A stretch of DNA of 64,000 nucleotides, taken from assembly GCA_945859605.1 (NCBI GenBank), contig OX243824.1, positions 28,031,640 through 28,095,639 on the forward strand. The letters are read 5' to 3'. The number at the start of each line of letters is the position of its first letter. Within the stretch, counting starts at the first letter, position 1. The notes below the pieces were generated by a model that was given only the letters and a program-made list of their open reading frames with translations, was not told where the DNA came from and made no database searches. The position numbers and the translations under genes are program-made. Origin of the DNA: Lumbricus rubellus. Taxonomy: Eukaryota; Annelida; Clitellata; Crassiclitellata; Lumbricidae. Below are positions 11,077-22,100 of the stretch, one piece after another.

Positions 11077-11538
11077 GTAAATATCAACGGACCGAAATTA
11101 AGCAATTAATACTGCAGGCCTTCCTATATAAATCAGCCATTAATTTTTATCTGCCATTATATCAGCCAATAACTCAGCAGATTGTAACGATCGTAATAGT
11201 AGATTCTCACAGATGCGCAGTCCAATATTAGATTATATGAATACGTAAATTTTCATCTCTTCATGCAAGTCTTCTCTAGGTTGCGTGATACCAGCTAAAG
11301 AAAACCGACTGTGAACTCTGCTGTGTGTCATAGCCTACATGGGATGATAAATCTATGAATCGATTATAATCGAATAATTATCCAAACCACGGAAGGATCT
11401 GTATGATTAGGATTCAACGGAGTCGAACTGGACGCAGAAAGGAAATATTATGTAAAATAGACTACGGCAGACACATGCATTATAGCATATATAATTATAT
11501 ATATATTGATCCATTTACGAGTGAAGATAACAAACGAA
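11077..11538. promoter_or_regulatory. Upstream region of EXTL2-like copy B
   Basis: Non-coding AT-rich sequence directly 5' of the copy B start. It should contain its promoter and 5' UTR, but no core promoter element can be named with confidence. Confidence 0.35.
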
Positions 11539-14500
11539 ATGTCCAGACATCTGAAACATCTGTTTCTCTTCGTCATCTTTCTCCTGGCCGCGTTAGCAAT
11601 TTACGAACTGCAATACAAAACTGTTATTCCAAGGAAGCAGTTAAACTTTCGTATAATTAATCGATTCACGATCAATCTTACATCGTCAGATCGACTTCAA
11701 TGCGATCCGATGTTTATTCCCGACTTCAACGCGATGTCTAAATCCGGTTACGACGTTTCAGTAGATAATAATTCCCTCAATAATTTTACCGTTCTCATGA
11801 TGACCTACGACCGTCTGGCATCGTTCCGACAAGCAGTGGCACATTATGCTTGTATGTCATCTGTTGATCGCATAGTCTTCCTCTGGGCCAATCAGAAGGT
11901 GCCACCGCCAACCGTACAATCCATTGGTACATCGTGTCCTGAGAAAGTCATAGTGAAAGCACTACCGTCTGCTAATATCACTCTTCGATTTTCTCCGTTC
12001 AAAGAAATTCGAACTGACGGTAAGTAGACCAGAATGCATCACGATGTTGATCGTCGTAAGCTACATACAAGATATGCAATGTATTCATGCTTCATTGTAT
12101 GTAAAGTTGCTTTCCTCTTTGGCCATGCCAAGGTCGGAGCACACCTCAATGGTTAGTTGAAGGGGCGCTAAATGAATTCCATAAATAGATCTATATGTAA
12201 ATGTAATGTAAAGTAAATCTTCGAGAATTTCTCAGCGCCCACAAAAGCCACGTCAGGGAGACCAGCTTATTCACCGGCGCTATGTCAAATCAAGTCCGCA
12301 ATAGCCAGAGCTGCCGTTTCCGTTCCGGTGCCAGGTCAAAATCCGGAAAGGTCAAGCCGAGTAGACAGCGTGGTGCTACGGTGGTTGTCGGTGATGGTGG
12401 TAGTTGGGTGATGAAAACTGATTGGAATCTGGATAGGATAGCTTGAAGAGTTCGGTTTTCAGTCGTTAATGGAAAGCAGCAGAGGTGAGTGCAAGCGGAT
12501 GAGAGGTTGAGTTTGGAGGGGAAATTGGAGAGATAGGAGGAATGATCATGTGGAGGTAAGTTGGGAGTCTGTTCCAAAGAGCTGGTGCAGCATAGACTAA
12601 GGAGCGGTTGCAGAATTTCAGAGAGGATGATACTGGAGGCTGAGAGAGAGAAAGATATGATGATGAGCGAGTAGACCTGGGCGGTTGGATAGTGATTAGT
12701 TGACGAATGTAGGAGGTTTGAAGAGCATTGTAGGTTAGGGATACAACTTTGTAATGGATGCCCTGAGGAACTTTTAACCAATGAAAAGACTATAGAATCT
12801 ATAGATTGAATTTACTCTACATGGTGGCCATAAAAAAGTAACCCCACACGGTTTTTTGCCCATATCTTGGCCAGAAGTAAGAATTTCGAGATGAAATTTT
12901 ACAGGCTTAAAGACAATTCACATATACACATCATCATCATCAATATCATAGGGCTCAATGCCCGTAAGAGTCCGACGCCACTCTCTGCCTGAGTCTGTCT
13001 CGTGCCATGTTGCCCAGCTTCAACCGGTCCGGTCACCATTAACATCTTGGAGCATCTAGACCACATTGTCCGATTGAAGAGAATCGTGAAAAAGAGGCAT
13101 GAAGGACAACGTGGGTCAGTGCCCGTTGTGTCCCACGCTCTCTCCATCCAATTCTCTCCATCGGTCTGTCCCGACCGGTCTGTGCATGTCTGCTTCACAT
13201 CATGACACCTTGAAGCATCTGGGTAGCTATGTCACTTGTGTCGTGGTTTTGGCGGATTACAATCGTCTTGGTTTTTCACTGCCAGCGTCTCGCCACCCAT
13301 CTGGCAAACCTTCCTCCTTTTGTCCGGGCTTAGGACCGGCACAGGGACGTTGTTGGTTCCCTGTGGCAGAGGATTGATGCAGTTTAACGTCGTGCCCAGG
13401 ACTACATTTACACATGATCGACTGATTTCATCATCATGACACTTAATCCCGCGACACTTAATACCGCGACAGTTAGTACCGGACACTTAATCCCGCGACA
13501 CTTAATCCCGCGACCATTTAATCCCGCGACAGTTAATCCCGGCGACATTTAATCCCCGCGACACTTAATCCCGCGACCAATTAAACCCGCGACAGTTAAT
13601 CCCGGCGACATTTAATCCCGCGACACTTAATACCGGGAAAGTAAAATAACATTTTAAAACAGTTAAATTCAAAAAGGAAATTCACCATTGTTCAAAAAGT
13701 TAAGCCTTTGCAGTTAAATATGATAAAACCAGTAAAATTCGATAAAAGCAATATTTACACCAATATTCACTGCGTGTTTTTCATAAAATGAGCTCCGTTG
13801 GCATTGTCGCGATTTTTAATGTAGGCTATTCGTAATTTCCATTTAGCCTATCACAGATTGTTTGCCTTTGTTACAATACTGCAGCCGAAATTCGCCTCCA
13901 TGTCACTGCCTTATAGTAGACTGAACTTCCCAAATCCTGTTTAAAATCCTTTATATTGATCGTTTTATGTAAAGATGTACTTCAGAAAACCTGAACAGAG
14001 ATGTAGGCCTACCGAATTGGCTATGCGGACACCAATAGTCGTACATTCGTACTCATGTGTGTACAGGTATTAAGTGTCGCGGTATGAAATGTCGCGGGAT
14101 TAACTGTCGTCGGGATTAAATGTCGCCGGGATTAACTGTCGCGGGATTAACTGACGCGGGATTAAATGTCGCCGGGACTAAGTGTCCGGGATTAACTGTC
14201 GCGGTATTAAGTGTCGTGGGATTAAATGTCGTGCTACCGATATAACTTTTGTTCTGTTTGAAATAGTTTGTTGAAATTTGACTATTGTAGGTAAATATGA
14301 ATTGCTTTTAAGACTGCTAACTTTCATTTAAAAACTCTTATTTGTGGCCAAGATATGGGCTAAAAACCGTAGAGGGTTACTTTTTTATGGCCCACCCTGT
14401 ATACAGTCTATATGAACACAATTTCCTGCTCATAGGCCTATGCGTGCATATACGCACATTTAAGTTTGAAGGTTGTATGCATGTATGCAAGATTGTAAGT

Positions 14501-14969
14501 ATTGTACAGTACATGATCAATCAGTCAATCACATAAATTTATATAGTGCCTCTTCAAGATCTCTGCTCAGAGGCGCTCCCAACCCAGGCCTGGTCAAAAA
14601 GAAAGGTCTTGAGAAGACGGTAGAAAGAGCCAGCAGAGTCACGGGGAAGAGAACGGAGAGCCGCAGGGAGGCCATTTCAGATAGCTGGACCAACCACGGA
14701 ATAAATAAATGTGTTTAATCTAATTTGAGATTAAACACATTTATTTATCATGTACAATGTAGCCTACAAGACGCACTTGTTTAGAACTGTCTGGTAGCTA
14801 CGTTAAGCGCCTTCGTGAGGTTATTATAAGGCGCTATATAAATGTTCATATACATACATACATACATACATACAATCTTATTATTATGATTACGGTATTA
14901 TTTGATAGATTTATGCCTATATGTATTATGTACGCATGCCTACATGTATATTCATACATATAGATTCTA

Positions 14970-15029
<60 letters not shown>

Positions 15030-16043
15030 GGCCTAAATGCAATGCCAGAAACTGTAAAGAATGCTTTTCGGTGATTGCAGGAGTTTTCAATGTTGACGAT
15101 GACAAGTTGATATCTCAACGTGATTTGGAACATGCATTCGAAGTGTGGGAGGTGAGTGTTAAATCTGCTGCCAGAATATCTTCACACACAATTACTTCAG
15201 TCGATAGAAGACTATCATATATTCAGCTGCGTTTGATTCGGTTTCGCTAATTTTAAACAGACTGAGTCTTTAAGAATCAGTGAAATTCATTTCGTTGACC
15301 CTTTGGATCTTCATACACATAAATGCATAATGTCAAATGCCTTTCATGGAAAATAATGCCAGGCCCACAGCGACCGTCTTGGACTCTGGGTGTGGTTTAG
15401 AAAAGTTTTAGTTGTGAATTAAACAACGTTGATCTCAGTAGTGATTATGTCACTGAAATTTGCGCAACGTGCTAATAAAACGCCAAGCAGGCCAACGAGA
15501 ACCGGTCGAGGATAAATGGGACAGATGCAAAGTCCACTCAATTCTATTTTATGTTATGCGTCAATGATAGCACGTGTTTTGCTGATATTATAATTATCAT
15601 CTGTTGCTTTGCTTTGCACAGAAGTATCCTTGGGGTCTCGTCGGACCTGTAATGAGAGGGCACAGTGATAACTCGCCAAAACAAACTATGTCGTTCCGAA
15701 TTTAAAACATGGCTACAGTTTGATACTTACTTCCGCAGCCTTTCTTCACCGCGAATATCTTCGGATGTTTGAGGAGAAGTGTGTATCTAAGATACGAGAA
15801 GACATAGATCGAAACAAAAACTGCGAGGATATTTTCATGAACTTCCTCATCAAAGAGCATTGCAACTGTTCCGGAGTCTTCCATCTAGGACATGTATACG
15901 TTGGAGCACCCATGAACGTCTCTTCAGGATCGTCACTGAGCAGCAGACCAAGCCACTACACGCATCGCACCAACTGTCTTCGAAACTACTCTGCACTATT
16001 CGCAAACTCTGTTACTTTATCCAGAAGCAAATGCGTTTATTGA
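11539..16043 (+). CDS. EXTL2-like alpha-N-acetylhexosaminyltransferase (GT64), copy B, frameshifted
   Basis: Three exons: 11539-12019, 15081-15151, 15622-16043, with consensus splice sites and phases 1 and 0. The ATG at 11539 is followed by a short cytosolic end and a hydrophobic anchor (LFLFVIFLLAALAIYEL, residues about 9-25), giving a type II Golgi topology. The GT64 domain starts at FTVLMMTYDRLASFRQAV, continues with the metal-binding VDDD in exon 2 and NCEDIFMNFL in exon 3, and ends TLSRSKCVY. The total of about 324 residues equals EXTL2 (330 in human), which caps the heparan-sulfate linkage region; that substrate is inferred from family. Compared with copy A, one base is missing between 15676 and 15706, so the literal reading frame ends at TAA 15703-15705. 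This is either a disabling lesion or an assembly error; the rest of exon 3 is intact in the other frame. Intron 1 (3.06 kb) is filled with mobile elements. Confidence 0.82.
12160..12819. repeat. Unclassified dispersed repeat in intron 1 of copy B
   Basis: Contains a stretch (GTTCCAAAGAGCTGGTGCAG and neighbours) of a type seen repeatedly in animal genomes around non-autonomous retroposons. On the minus strand it keeps a 163-codon open frame of low-complexity Ser/Leu/Pro composition, which I do not accept as a gene. Confidence 0.35.
12925..13430 (-). mobile_element. Retroposon fragment with GAT-repeat tail
   Basis: Read on the minus strand it ends with the hairpin-forming GGGCATTGAGCCC (complement at 12949-12961) followed by a GAT-repeat tail. 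That is the layout of a LINE/SINE 3' end. The same terminal segment (CGGACACTTATGGGCATTGA, then a GAT tail) recurs at about 33295-33345. Upstream, minus-strand frames are Arg/Cys-rich and broken, and no enzyme motif is certain. Confidence 0.55.
13438..14231. repeat. Foldback arrays of a 15-16-bp GACACTTAATCCCGC unit
   Basis: The left array 13438-13636 has about 13 direct units (GACACTTAATCCCGC, GACAGTTAATCCCGGC and similar). The right array 14067-14231 has about 11 units in inverse orientation (GCGGGATTAACTGTC). The 430-bp centre is AT-rich and non-coding. The arms could form a very long imperfect hairpin. Unit length and the initial GACA recall the arrays in the 9768-11076 element, although the rest of the unit differs. 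Confidence 0.85.
14536..14586 (-). repeat. 3' end fragment of tRNA-type SINE family 1
   Basis: ATATAGTGCCTCTTCAAGAT and CAGAGGCGCTCC are the complement of the tail of the full SINE at 35207-35420. The adjoining sequence to about 14720 is not part of that SINE. Confidence 0.6.
14971..15024. repeat. (ATC)n microsatellite
   Basis: Eighteen ATC triplets just upstream of exon 2 of EXTL2-like copy B, inside intron 1. Confidence 0.97.
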
Positions 16044-16961
16044 AGTGGTGTCTACAGGTTATCGGCATAGATATAGTAGGCTATTATATATTGCTCATCT
16101 ATCGGTGTTGGGTATTCAAACAAGGTGTTGAAATCTTGAGTTTGACAATTCAATCTAGCGGGTCTGTCGGCAAAATATCGTTATGAAAATGTCTTACCCA
16201 TCAGTCAATCGGGGATGAATTAATCTATCCCCCCGGATGAAATTAACCGGTCTAGACTATCCGGGGATAACCCATTCTTTCCCCTTTATTGAAAAATGCG
16301 TATAATTAATTGAAAAATATATGCTGTAATCAAAATTTAAAGTGGCTCTGAATGTTTTACATGTAAGTGTCCTAAACAATGTTCACACAAAGGCAACTCG
16401 AATTTATTTAGATACTGAGTGTTTTAAGTGTTTTAAATGTTCTATTAAAGTGCTCTAAAACCAAAGCAAAAGAATTATCTAGTAGGAATAATACATACCC
16501 GTTAGCGTCATTGTTCAAAACAAAGCAGATGGAAATAATTTGCAAAAATAAATACACGCGGAAGTGGATTTCTCGACTTTTCTTCATTTGGGGGTGGGTA
16601 CGATTAATGCGGGGTATGCTCTATTTCGTGACACCGGCGATGGGTAACCACGTGAGGTCTACTACACTGTATAGAGCAGTTCTAATTCCCGACCCGTACC
16701 CGTATACGACTTGTACTGAAATTGCTACTAGCCTACGCGTATACACTCACGTGTATTATACCCGTTCGTATCTGTCACGTCGCTAGCACCACTTCGCATA
16801 GTCTCAACCCTTTTAGTGGGCTTTTAGGCCTAATAAATGGGTTGATTATCTATGCATTGCATATATCTATATCTATATATGGTGCTATATAAGCATATAT
16901 AATATATATATAGCCTGTAGAAAATCAACATAATCATAAATTAATACATGTAATAATTATG
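16044..16961. other. 3' flank of copy B, no gene seen
   Basis: No motif-bearing frame. Contains TA-rich microsatellite-like sequence near 16865-16920 and a TAGGCCTA octamer near 16827. Confidence 0.5.
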
Positions 16962-17245
16962 CAGGGGCGGATCCAGGGGGGGGGGCTTTTCCGGCCATGG
17001 CCCTCCCATTTAGAATTCCCGTGTATCGTGGCCCCCCCATTTGGATTGAACATGCTGTGGAACAATGTACATACATATTGTACAATTTGGCCCCCCCCCC
17101 TATTAAGAAATACGCATGCATTGCGGCCCCCCCTCCGAAAATTTAGCCGGATGACTAAAAAAAAGGTCATCAACTTTTTTGGCGGACAAAATGGTATTAT
17201 TTTCCCAAAAATTTGGCCGGATGACTAAAAAAAAAGGTCTTCAAC
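16962..17245 (+). mobile_element. Probable hAT-type element end
   Basis: CAGGGGCGGATCC at 16962-16974 is a terminal sequence widely seen in animal hAT MITEs. Behind it lie poly-G and poly-C runs and a duplicated phrase (AATTTGGCCGGATGACTAAA near 17141 and 17210). The opposite end (a GGATCCGCC-type complement) was not found, so the element is truncated or interrupted by the adjoining Helitron debris. Confidence 0.55.
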
Positions 17246-17490
17246 AACTTAGGGTGGGGGTTGGAGTGGAGATGGAGGGGTGGTGTTCGGGGGTGGAGGG
17301 AGTGGGGTGTGGTGGGAGTGATGGGGTGGGTCTGGGCTTTGAGGGAAATGGGCGTTTGTGGGTGGAAGTTGGGTAGAGGTGGGTAGCGGGCTTTGGTTGG
17401 GGTGGGAGGTTTATGGGAGTTGGTGGAGGGGGTTGGGAGTGGAGGTGGGGTGGTGGTGGGGGTGTGGTGGGGTTGTGGCCGGGGTCCTCG
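17246..17490 (+). repeat. G-rich low-complexity tract
   Basis: About 245 bp of GGGTGGGG/GGTGGAG-type sequence with almost no C on this strand. It has many runs of three or more G, so G-quadruplex formation is plausible. Long open frames across it are compositional. Confidence 0.85.
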
Positions 17491-17499
17491 GGGCGGGTC

Positions 17500-17540
17500 G
17501 AATCCTAAATTTCCCGGGCAACGCCGGGTACCCCAGCTAG
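17500..17540 (+). mobile_element. Helitron 3' terminus
   Basis: A hairpin CCCGG-GCAACG-CCGGG (17513-17528) is followed nine bases later by CTAG (17537-17540) and then T. This is the hairpin plus CTRR ending of Helitrons, which insert between A and T. The element would extend leftward; its TC 5' end could not be fixed. Confidence 0.8.
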
Positions 17541-18178
17541 TACGAAATAATCACAACATGTTTTTGTGAATTTCAGCATTTATATTAGGCTACAAATACG
17601 CCAGAAATTCCTCCAATGGCTAAGTTAGTAATGATTCCATGAGGAAATTGCACGTCATCGACCATTTTGTGATAGCCTCTTTGAATATATAGAGAGCAGT
17701 TCAATATTCAGATTCACAACCATGCGATATTACGATAATCATTATTGTTTAAGCGACTTCCAAAAAAATAGTTCATGGTAACTAAGAGTAAATTTGCATG
17801 CCTAATACTCTCAGGAGATTGACCATTATTGGACAAAACTCAGCACCATAAAAATATACTAAGAAAGAGCCATATTAATGCTTATTAATTTTTTACGTTA
17901 CATTATGCCAGCATTAATCGAAGGCATAATTGTTGTAATCGTAAACTACATTTTCCTAGAACGCCAATGGAAAGCTAAGCGAGGGGTTCAAGCTTATTAA
18001 GAAACGGTGGGAACCAACCTATCCACGAAGACATACAACTACCATGATTGCATTCACTTGACGGGTTCTAATGCGACTGTCCGTTCTTTACCTGCTATGA
18101 TAGTGAAAGTCATTTCTACATTTAGCATTTACAGCTTAGATTCCGTACTTGCGCTGTAATCTGCTCAATGCTCATGCT
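17541..18178. other. Intergenic, no gene seen
   Basis: AT-rich, with no coding motif and no recognised repeat apart from the CTCATGCT target-site copy at 18171-18178. Confidence 0.55.
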
Positions 18179-18481
18179 CATGACTTTTTTACATGCAGTT
18201 GTACACAAAATGTGCAGTTCTAAGTGGATTTGTGCAGTTGTAGAAGCTCTTCCGTGCAGTTGAAACTAGTAAAAACAGGCCATTGTCTTCCGTTTGGAAG
18301 TAATTTACCATGGAGAATTATAGTATCTAGTGCGCACTAGATAGTATCTAGTGAGCACTAGATAGTATCTAGTGCGCACTAGATAAATAAAAATAATCGC
18401 ATGTCACCTATGGGCTTCCCTAAGAATGGGACAGAAAATAAAGAATTGTGCAGTTATAAAAATTCCTTTAAAGCAGCCCTG
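18179..18481 (-). mobile_element. hAT-type MITE (family 1), inverted copy with internal palindrome expansion
   Basis: Read on the minus strand it starts CAGGGCTGCTTTAAAGG and ends in a mutated CATGACTTTTTTAC complement. It shares the TGCAGTTGTACACAAAATGT interior with the copy at 3101-3338. It is flanked by CTCATGCT (18171-18178) and ATCATGCT (18482-18489), an 8-bp duplication with one mismatch. It carries an extra block of three palindromes (see 18323-18385). Confidence 0.82.
18323..18385. repeat. Three tandem 20-bp palindromes
   Basis: TATCTAGTGCGCACTAGATA is a perfect palindrome. It appears at either side of a one-base variant (GTGAGCAC centre), giving three consecutive self-complementary units inside the MITE. 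Confidence 0.9.
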
Positions 18482-19155
18482 ATCATGCTATAGCCCTTCA
18501 GTTGGAGAGGGAACAGAACACCGCGCATTACAAGAATCGTGCAAAAAATCGTTGTTCGTTCCGCAGCTCATCACTTTTGGATATGAATTCATTCATATCA
18601 AATACAGGCATAAACATGTATTTGTATCCCAAAATTACATAAAATACGATTATGATTACATAATATTATTTATACACAATGTCATATCCCTATAAATTAA
18701 TATGCATATCAATATTAAAAACAATAATGTAGCAAAATCCATAGATTCGTTATTAAAGCATTAATATTATTGTGGAGACCGACGATTAATTACCATAAAT
18801 TACGATTACGACTGACTTGGTCGACTATTATCAATGAAATTGATTTACTCATAACTATAGTTTACAAATTGCATTGTGCCAAAGACCCATCAAGCAATTT
18901 GTGCAAAGTTAGATTTGATTTTCTGTGTACTGCTCAACTGTCCGAATTATTTCTGTTTTTATTTTATTTTGTGTATTTTAACTGAAAAAAATGCGCACCT
19001 GTAAGTCAGAATCTCCTATTTGTATTTTTTACGAATATAACAAATTCAACGTCATACTAGAAAAGAACAGAACTCACATTTCATATCACACAGAATTTAC
19101 AAAAGAACATTGATATATTGTGTGTCTGTATGTTGATAAGAAGGCACTGTGTGTC
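18482..19155. other. 3' flank/3' UTR side of dystroglycan
   Basis: No gene. On the minus strand AATAAA words occur at about 18958-18968, roughly 190 bases after the dystroglycan stop, and could be its polyadenylation signal. Confidence 0.45.
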
Positions 19156-22100
19156 TCACGCATACCGAGGCTGATAAGGTGCGATGTACGGCGGGGGTGG
19201 GCCACCGTTGGATGACCATCCCGGAAATGTCTGACCAATGGACCGTGGACTGAACCGTTCCGCATCGCTGGATAAACCAGAAGAGGAATCGTCGTCATCG
19301 TCATCGTATGGCTTGCAGTTGGATCGCATCGTTGAGAACCGACTTCCAGGCAGAGACTGCGAGTAGGTTGGAGGCAGCATAAACGGCGGCGCCACTTCAT
19401 CCGCAAGAACTGGTCGTGGACTGTGGCTGATCGGTGGACGGTCGGTCGCCATCTCTTCCGTGAAGATGACTGGTATGCCTTCCTTCGTGTCGCCGCGGCT
19501 CTTCCTCCTCTGCTGACGTCGACAGCCGTGGCAGACGATGCAAAGAACGAGTAGCAGAAGAAGACCAGCAGCCAATCCAACCATCGGAATCAGAATGTAG
19601 AGCAGGAAGTTTCCGTCGTCGCTCTCCTTCGGCTTCTTCCGTACTTCTTCGTCCTGAACGATCGTCGTCGTTGTGACTGGTCGCACCGATTGGTCCCAGA
19701 AGTGAGGTCGCGAGAACGAATTCAGACATCCGCCCAAAGGAACAAACCCCGCTGACTCCAGAAGGTATGGATGCATGGCTCTGACGAAGGTCTGCGTCGG
19801 GAGTCCTTCGGGTGAGATGATGTGGTCGCGCAGACCGGTCAGAGTCTTCACGGGACATGGCGACACTTGAACGGTGTTGTTGGTCCAGTAGAACTCAACG
19901 GACCCTCGTCGAATGCCCGTCACTGTCACGTGCTTTGTGTTGCGATCGCGGAATGCGTTGGCGATCTTACGCACGATGTCGATTCTCTTATCGACGTCCT
20001 TGATGACCATTTCGTAATCCAGCTGAAGAATGATGAGGAACTCGTGGTTGAGGGACATGTCCTCGGATGACGGTCTCCGTCGAACGCGGATCTGAAACCG
20101 CGTCTTCGTCACTCGCTTCTTCTTGTCGACGGCCGCCAGCCAATACTCGTGTGGTCCGAAGTGCTCCTCCGTCGGAAGACCGTACAGCAGTTGAGTCGAC
20201 GAGTTCAGCTTCACCCATGACGTCGGAGGCATCGTCGCCAAGTTGTTGATGTGATCAAAGTCCTCTCGGTGGTCGTCAGGCCAGGAGTTCGTGTCGTACG
20301 TGAGAAGCAAGAGAAGCAGTCTGTCCGTTGGTCCGTCCTCGTCCAGAAAAGTGTCGTTCGGAATCCGGAAACGAAAGACGCTGCCGACGAGCACGTCAAG
20401 GTTTCCGAGTTCATGGAGAACGACTGGAGCGTAGTTGGGCGCCTCCGTCTGCTGTTGTTTCTTAGACGTACGAGTTGTTTTCTTGTTTTTGAAACGCTTC
20501 GAGGTTTTACTGTATCGCACGGCTTCTTTCGTGGAAGGTGATAATGTGATCGGTGAAGTGAGGAGGAGACGTGTGCTTGACAAAACCGTTGACGGAAGTG
20601 TCGTCTGTCTCCGACGTCCGCCAAAAGCATTCAATTTAAGAGGCGTTGTACCCTTCGCTGCTGTCCACGAAGGTCGCTCTCCATAAAAAACAGTACTAGT
20701 TACGGTCACGGAAGGTGCTTCAATCGAAGAGCTCTCTGCATCTTCAACTACGACTAATTTTGAACCAGCGGATGACATTGTTGTGCTCTGAAATTTCTTA
20801 GGTGGACTCGAAGTTTTAAATTTTCTTGATACACCTGTGCTTCTGTTGCTTAGATTTCCTTGCAGTCGATATTTGTAGTCGTTTCCTGACGCGAATTCAA
20901 AATCGTGCGGCTTATTAGACGCTATGGACGTCTGTTCTACCACTTCTTTGTCCCAGCGGTTAATCCAACCGATTGCATCACCGTCCACCTCGTCACCCGA
21001 CTCTGTCGTCGTCGTCGTTGTCGTCGTTGTCGTCGTCTGTTCATTGATGATGATGATCGTCTCAATTGCATTGGCCGTAGTTGGTGATTTTTCTCCACTG
21101 TCCCAGACAGAACCAGGAGTTGACTTTTCCATCATCTGATCCTCCTCCTTCTTCTCCTCCTCCTCCTCTTCCTCCTCCTCCTCCTCCTCGTCATCCTTCT
21201 CCTCCTCTACTTTGATGTATTTCGTGACGGATGGTGTTGTGATTGCGGCTCCTGGTTTGCGACTCAGAATGTCAGGAAGAAATGTCGTCAGAGACAGACT
21301 CGCTGAGTGCGCATGTCCCTCATCGACGGATGATTCCGTCATTGGAGTTGTTGCCTGAGCAGCAGACATCATCGAGGTATGGCTCATCGTCGTCACAGCT
21401 GCCATTCCAATTCCATGTGTCGCAGTGGAGTGGCGAGAGTGAAATGATGGAAGTGAAGCAGTTGCCTCAGGATATTTCGACATAGCATACGACTTAGATG
21501 GTTCGAGAATGAATCCATGGATGCTGCTGCTGTGCATGAAATCTTCATCAGCCGTTGACGTCACTTCGTCGTCGATGACCTTCGTGCCAACGTGAAGGAC
21601 GCGAGTAGGTCTCACAGAGACGACGACGGTGACAGTGGCAAATGGAGACAGAAGACGATTCCTTGCGACACTTTCCACACCTTCCGTTCCCTTAAACAAT
21701 CCGATTTTCCCCGGCTGGCGACTCCGCGATGCTTTCTTCCCTGAAAGGTTTGCCAGGCGCCGAGAAGAGGAAGACACTGTTACCTGTGGAAGGGATGGCC
21801 TCAATCCAGGCCCCTCTGATGCCGATGGTTCTTCATTGCTAATTACAGTAGTTGTCTGAACCGCGGGTCGTGCAGTTGGCGCCGGATGAATCTGAAGCAT
21901 TGTTCCAGTAGAAAGAACAGACAACCTTCCTAGTTGTCTTTTCAATCGCTGCTTCAAGCGCTGTGTTGCCCTCTTTGTCACGTGCCAACCTATGACCCCT
22001 CGGCCGCCGAGAGTCTCTCGAAGACTCCCGTCCACGGCTGTCCTTTCCAGTGTCTGAAGAGCGGGTATCTGACTCGACAAGACGTTGTTGCAACCGACAT

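Larger units (their letters stand above)
12820..14399. mobile_element. Second Tc1/mariner-type element, hollowed out by insertions
   Basis: The left end 12820-12922 (CATGGTGGCCATAAAAAAGT, CATATCTTGGCC) and right end 14238-14399 (complement of ACTTTTTTATGGCCCACCCT) are inverted copies with TA on both sides (12818-12819, 14400-14401). They are related in sequence to the ends of the 8566-9748 element (shared TTGGCCAGAAGT, AACAGAACAAAAGTTA). No transposase remains; the interior is a retroposon fragment plus a foldback array. Confidence 0.72.

Noticed and set aside
12290..12781. Minus-strand 163-codon frame
   Set aside because: Low-complexity Ser/Leu/Pro composition within a dispersed repeat; no motif.
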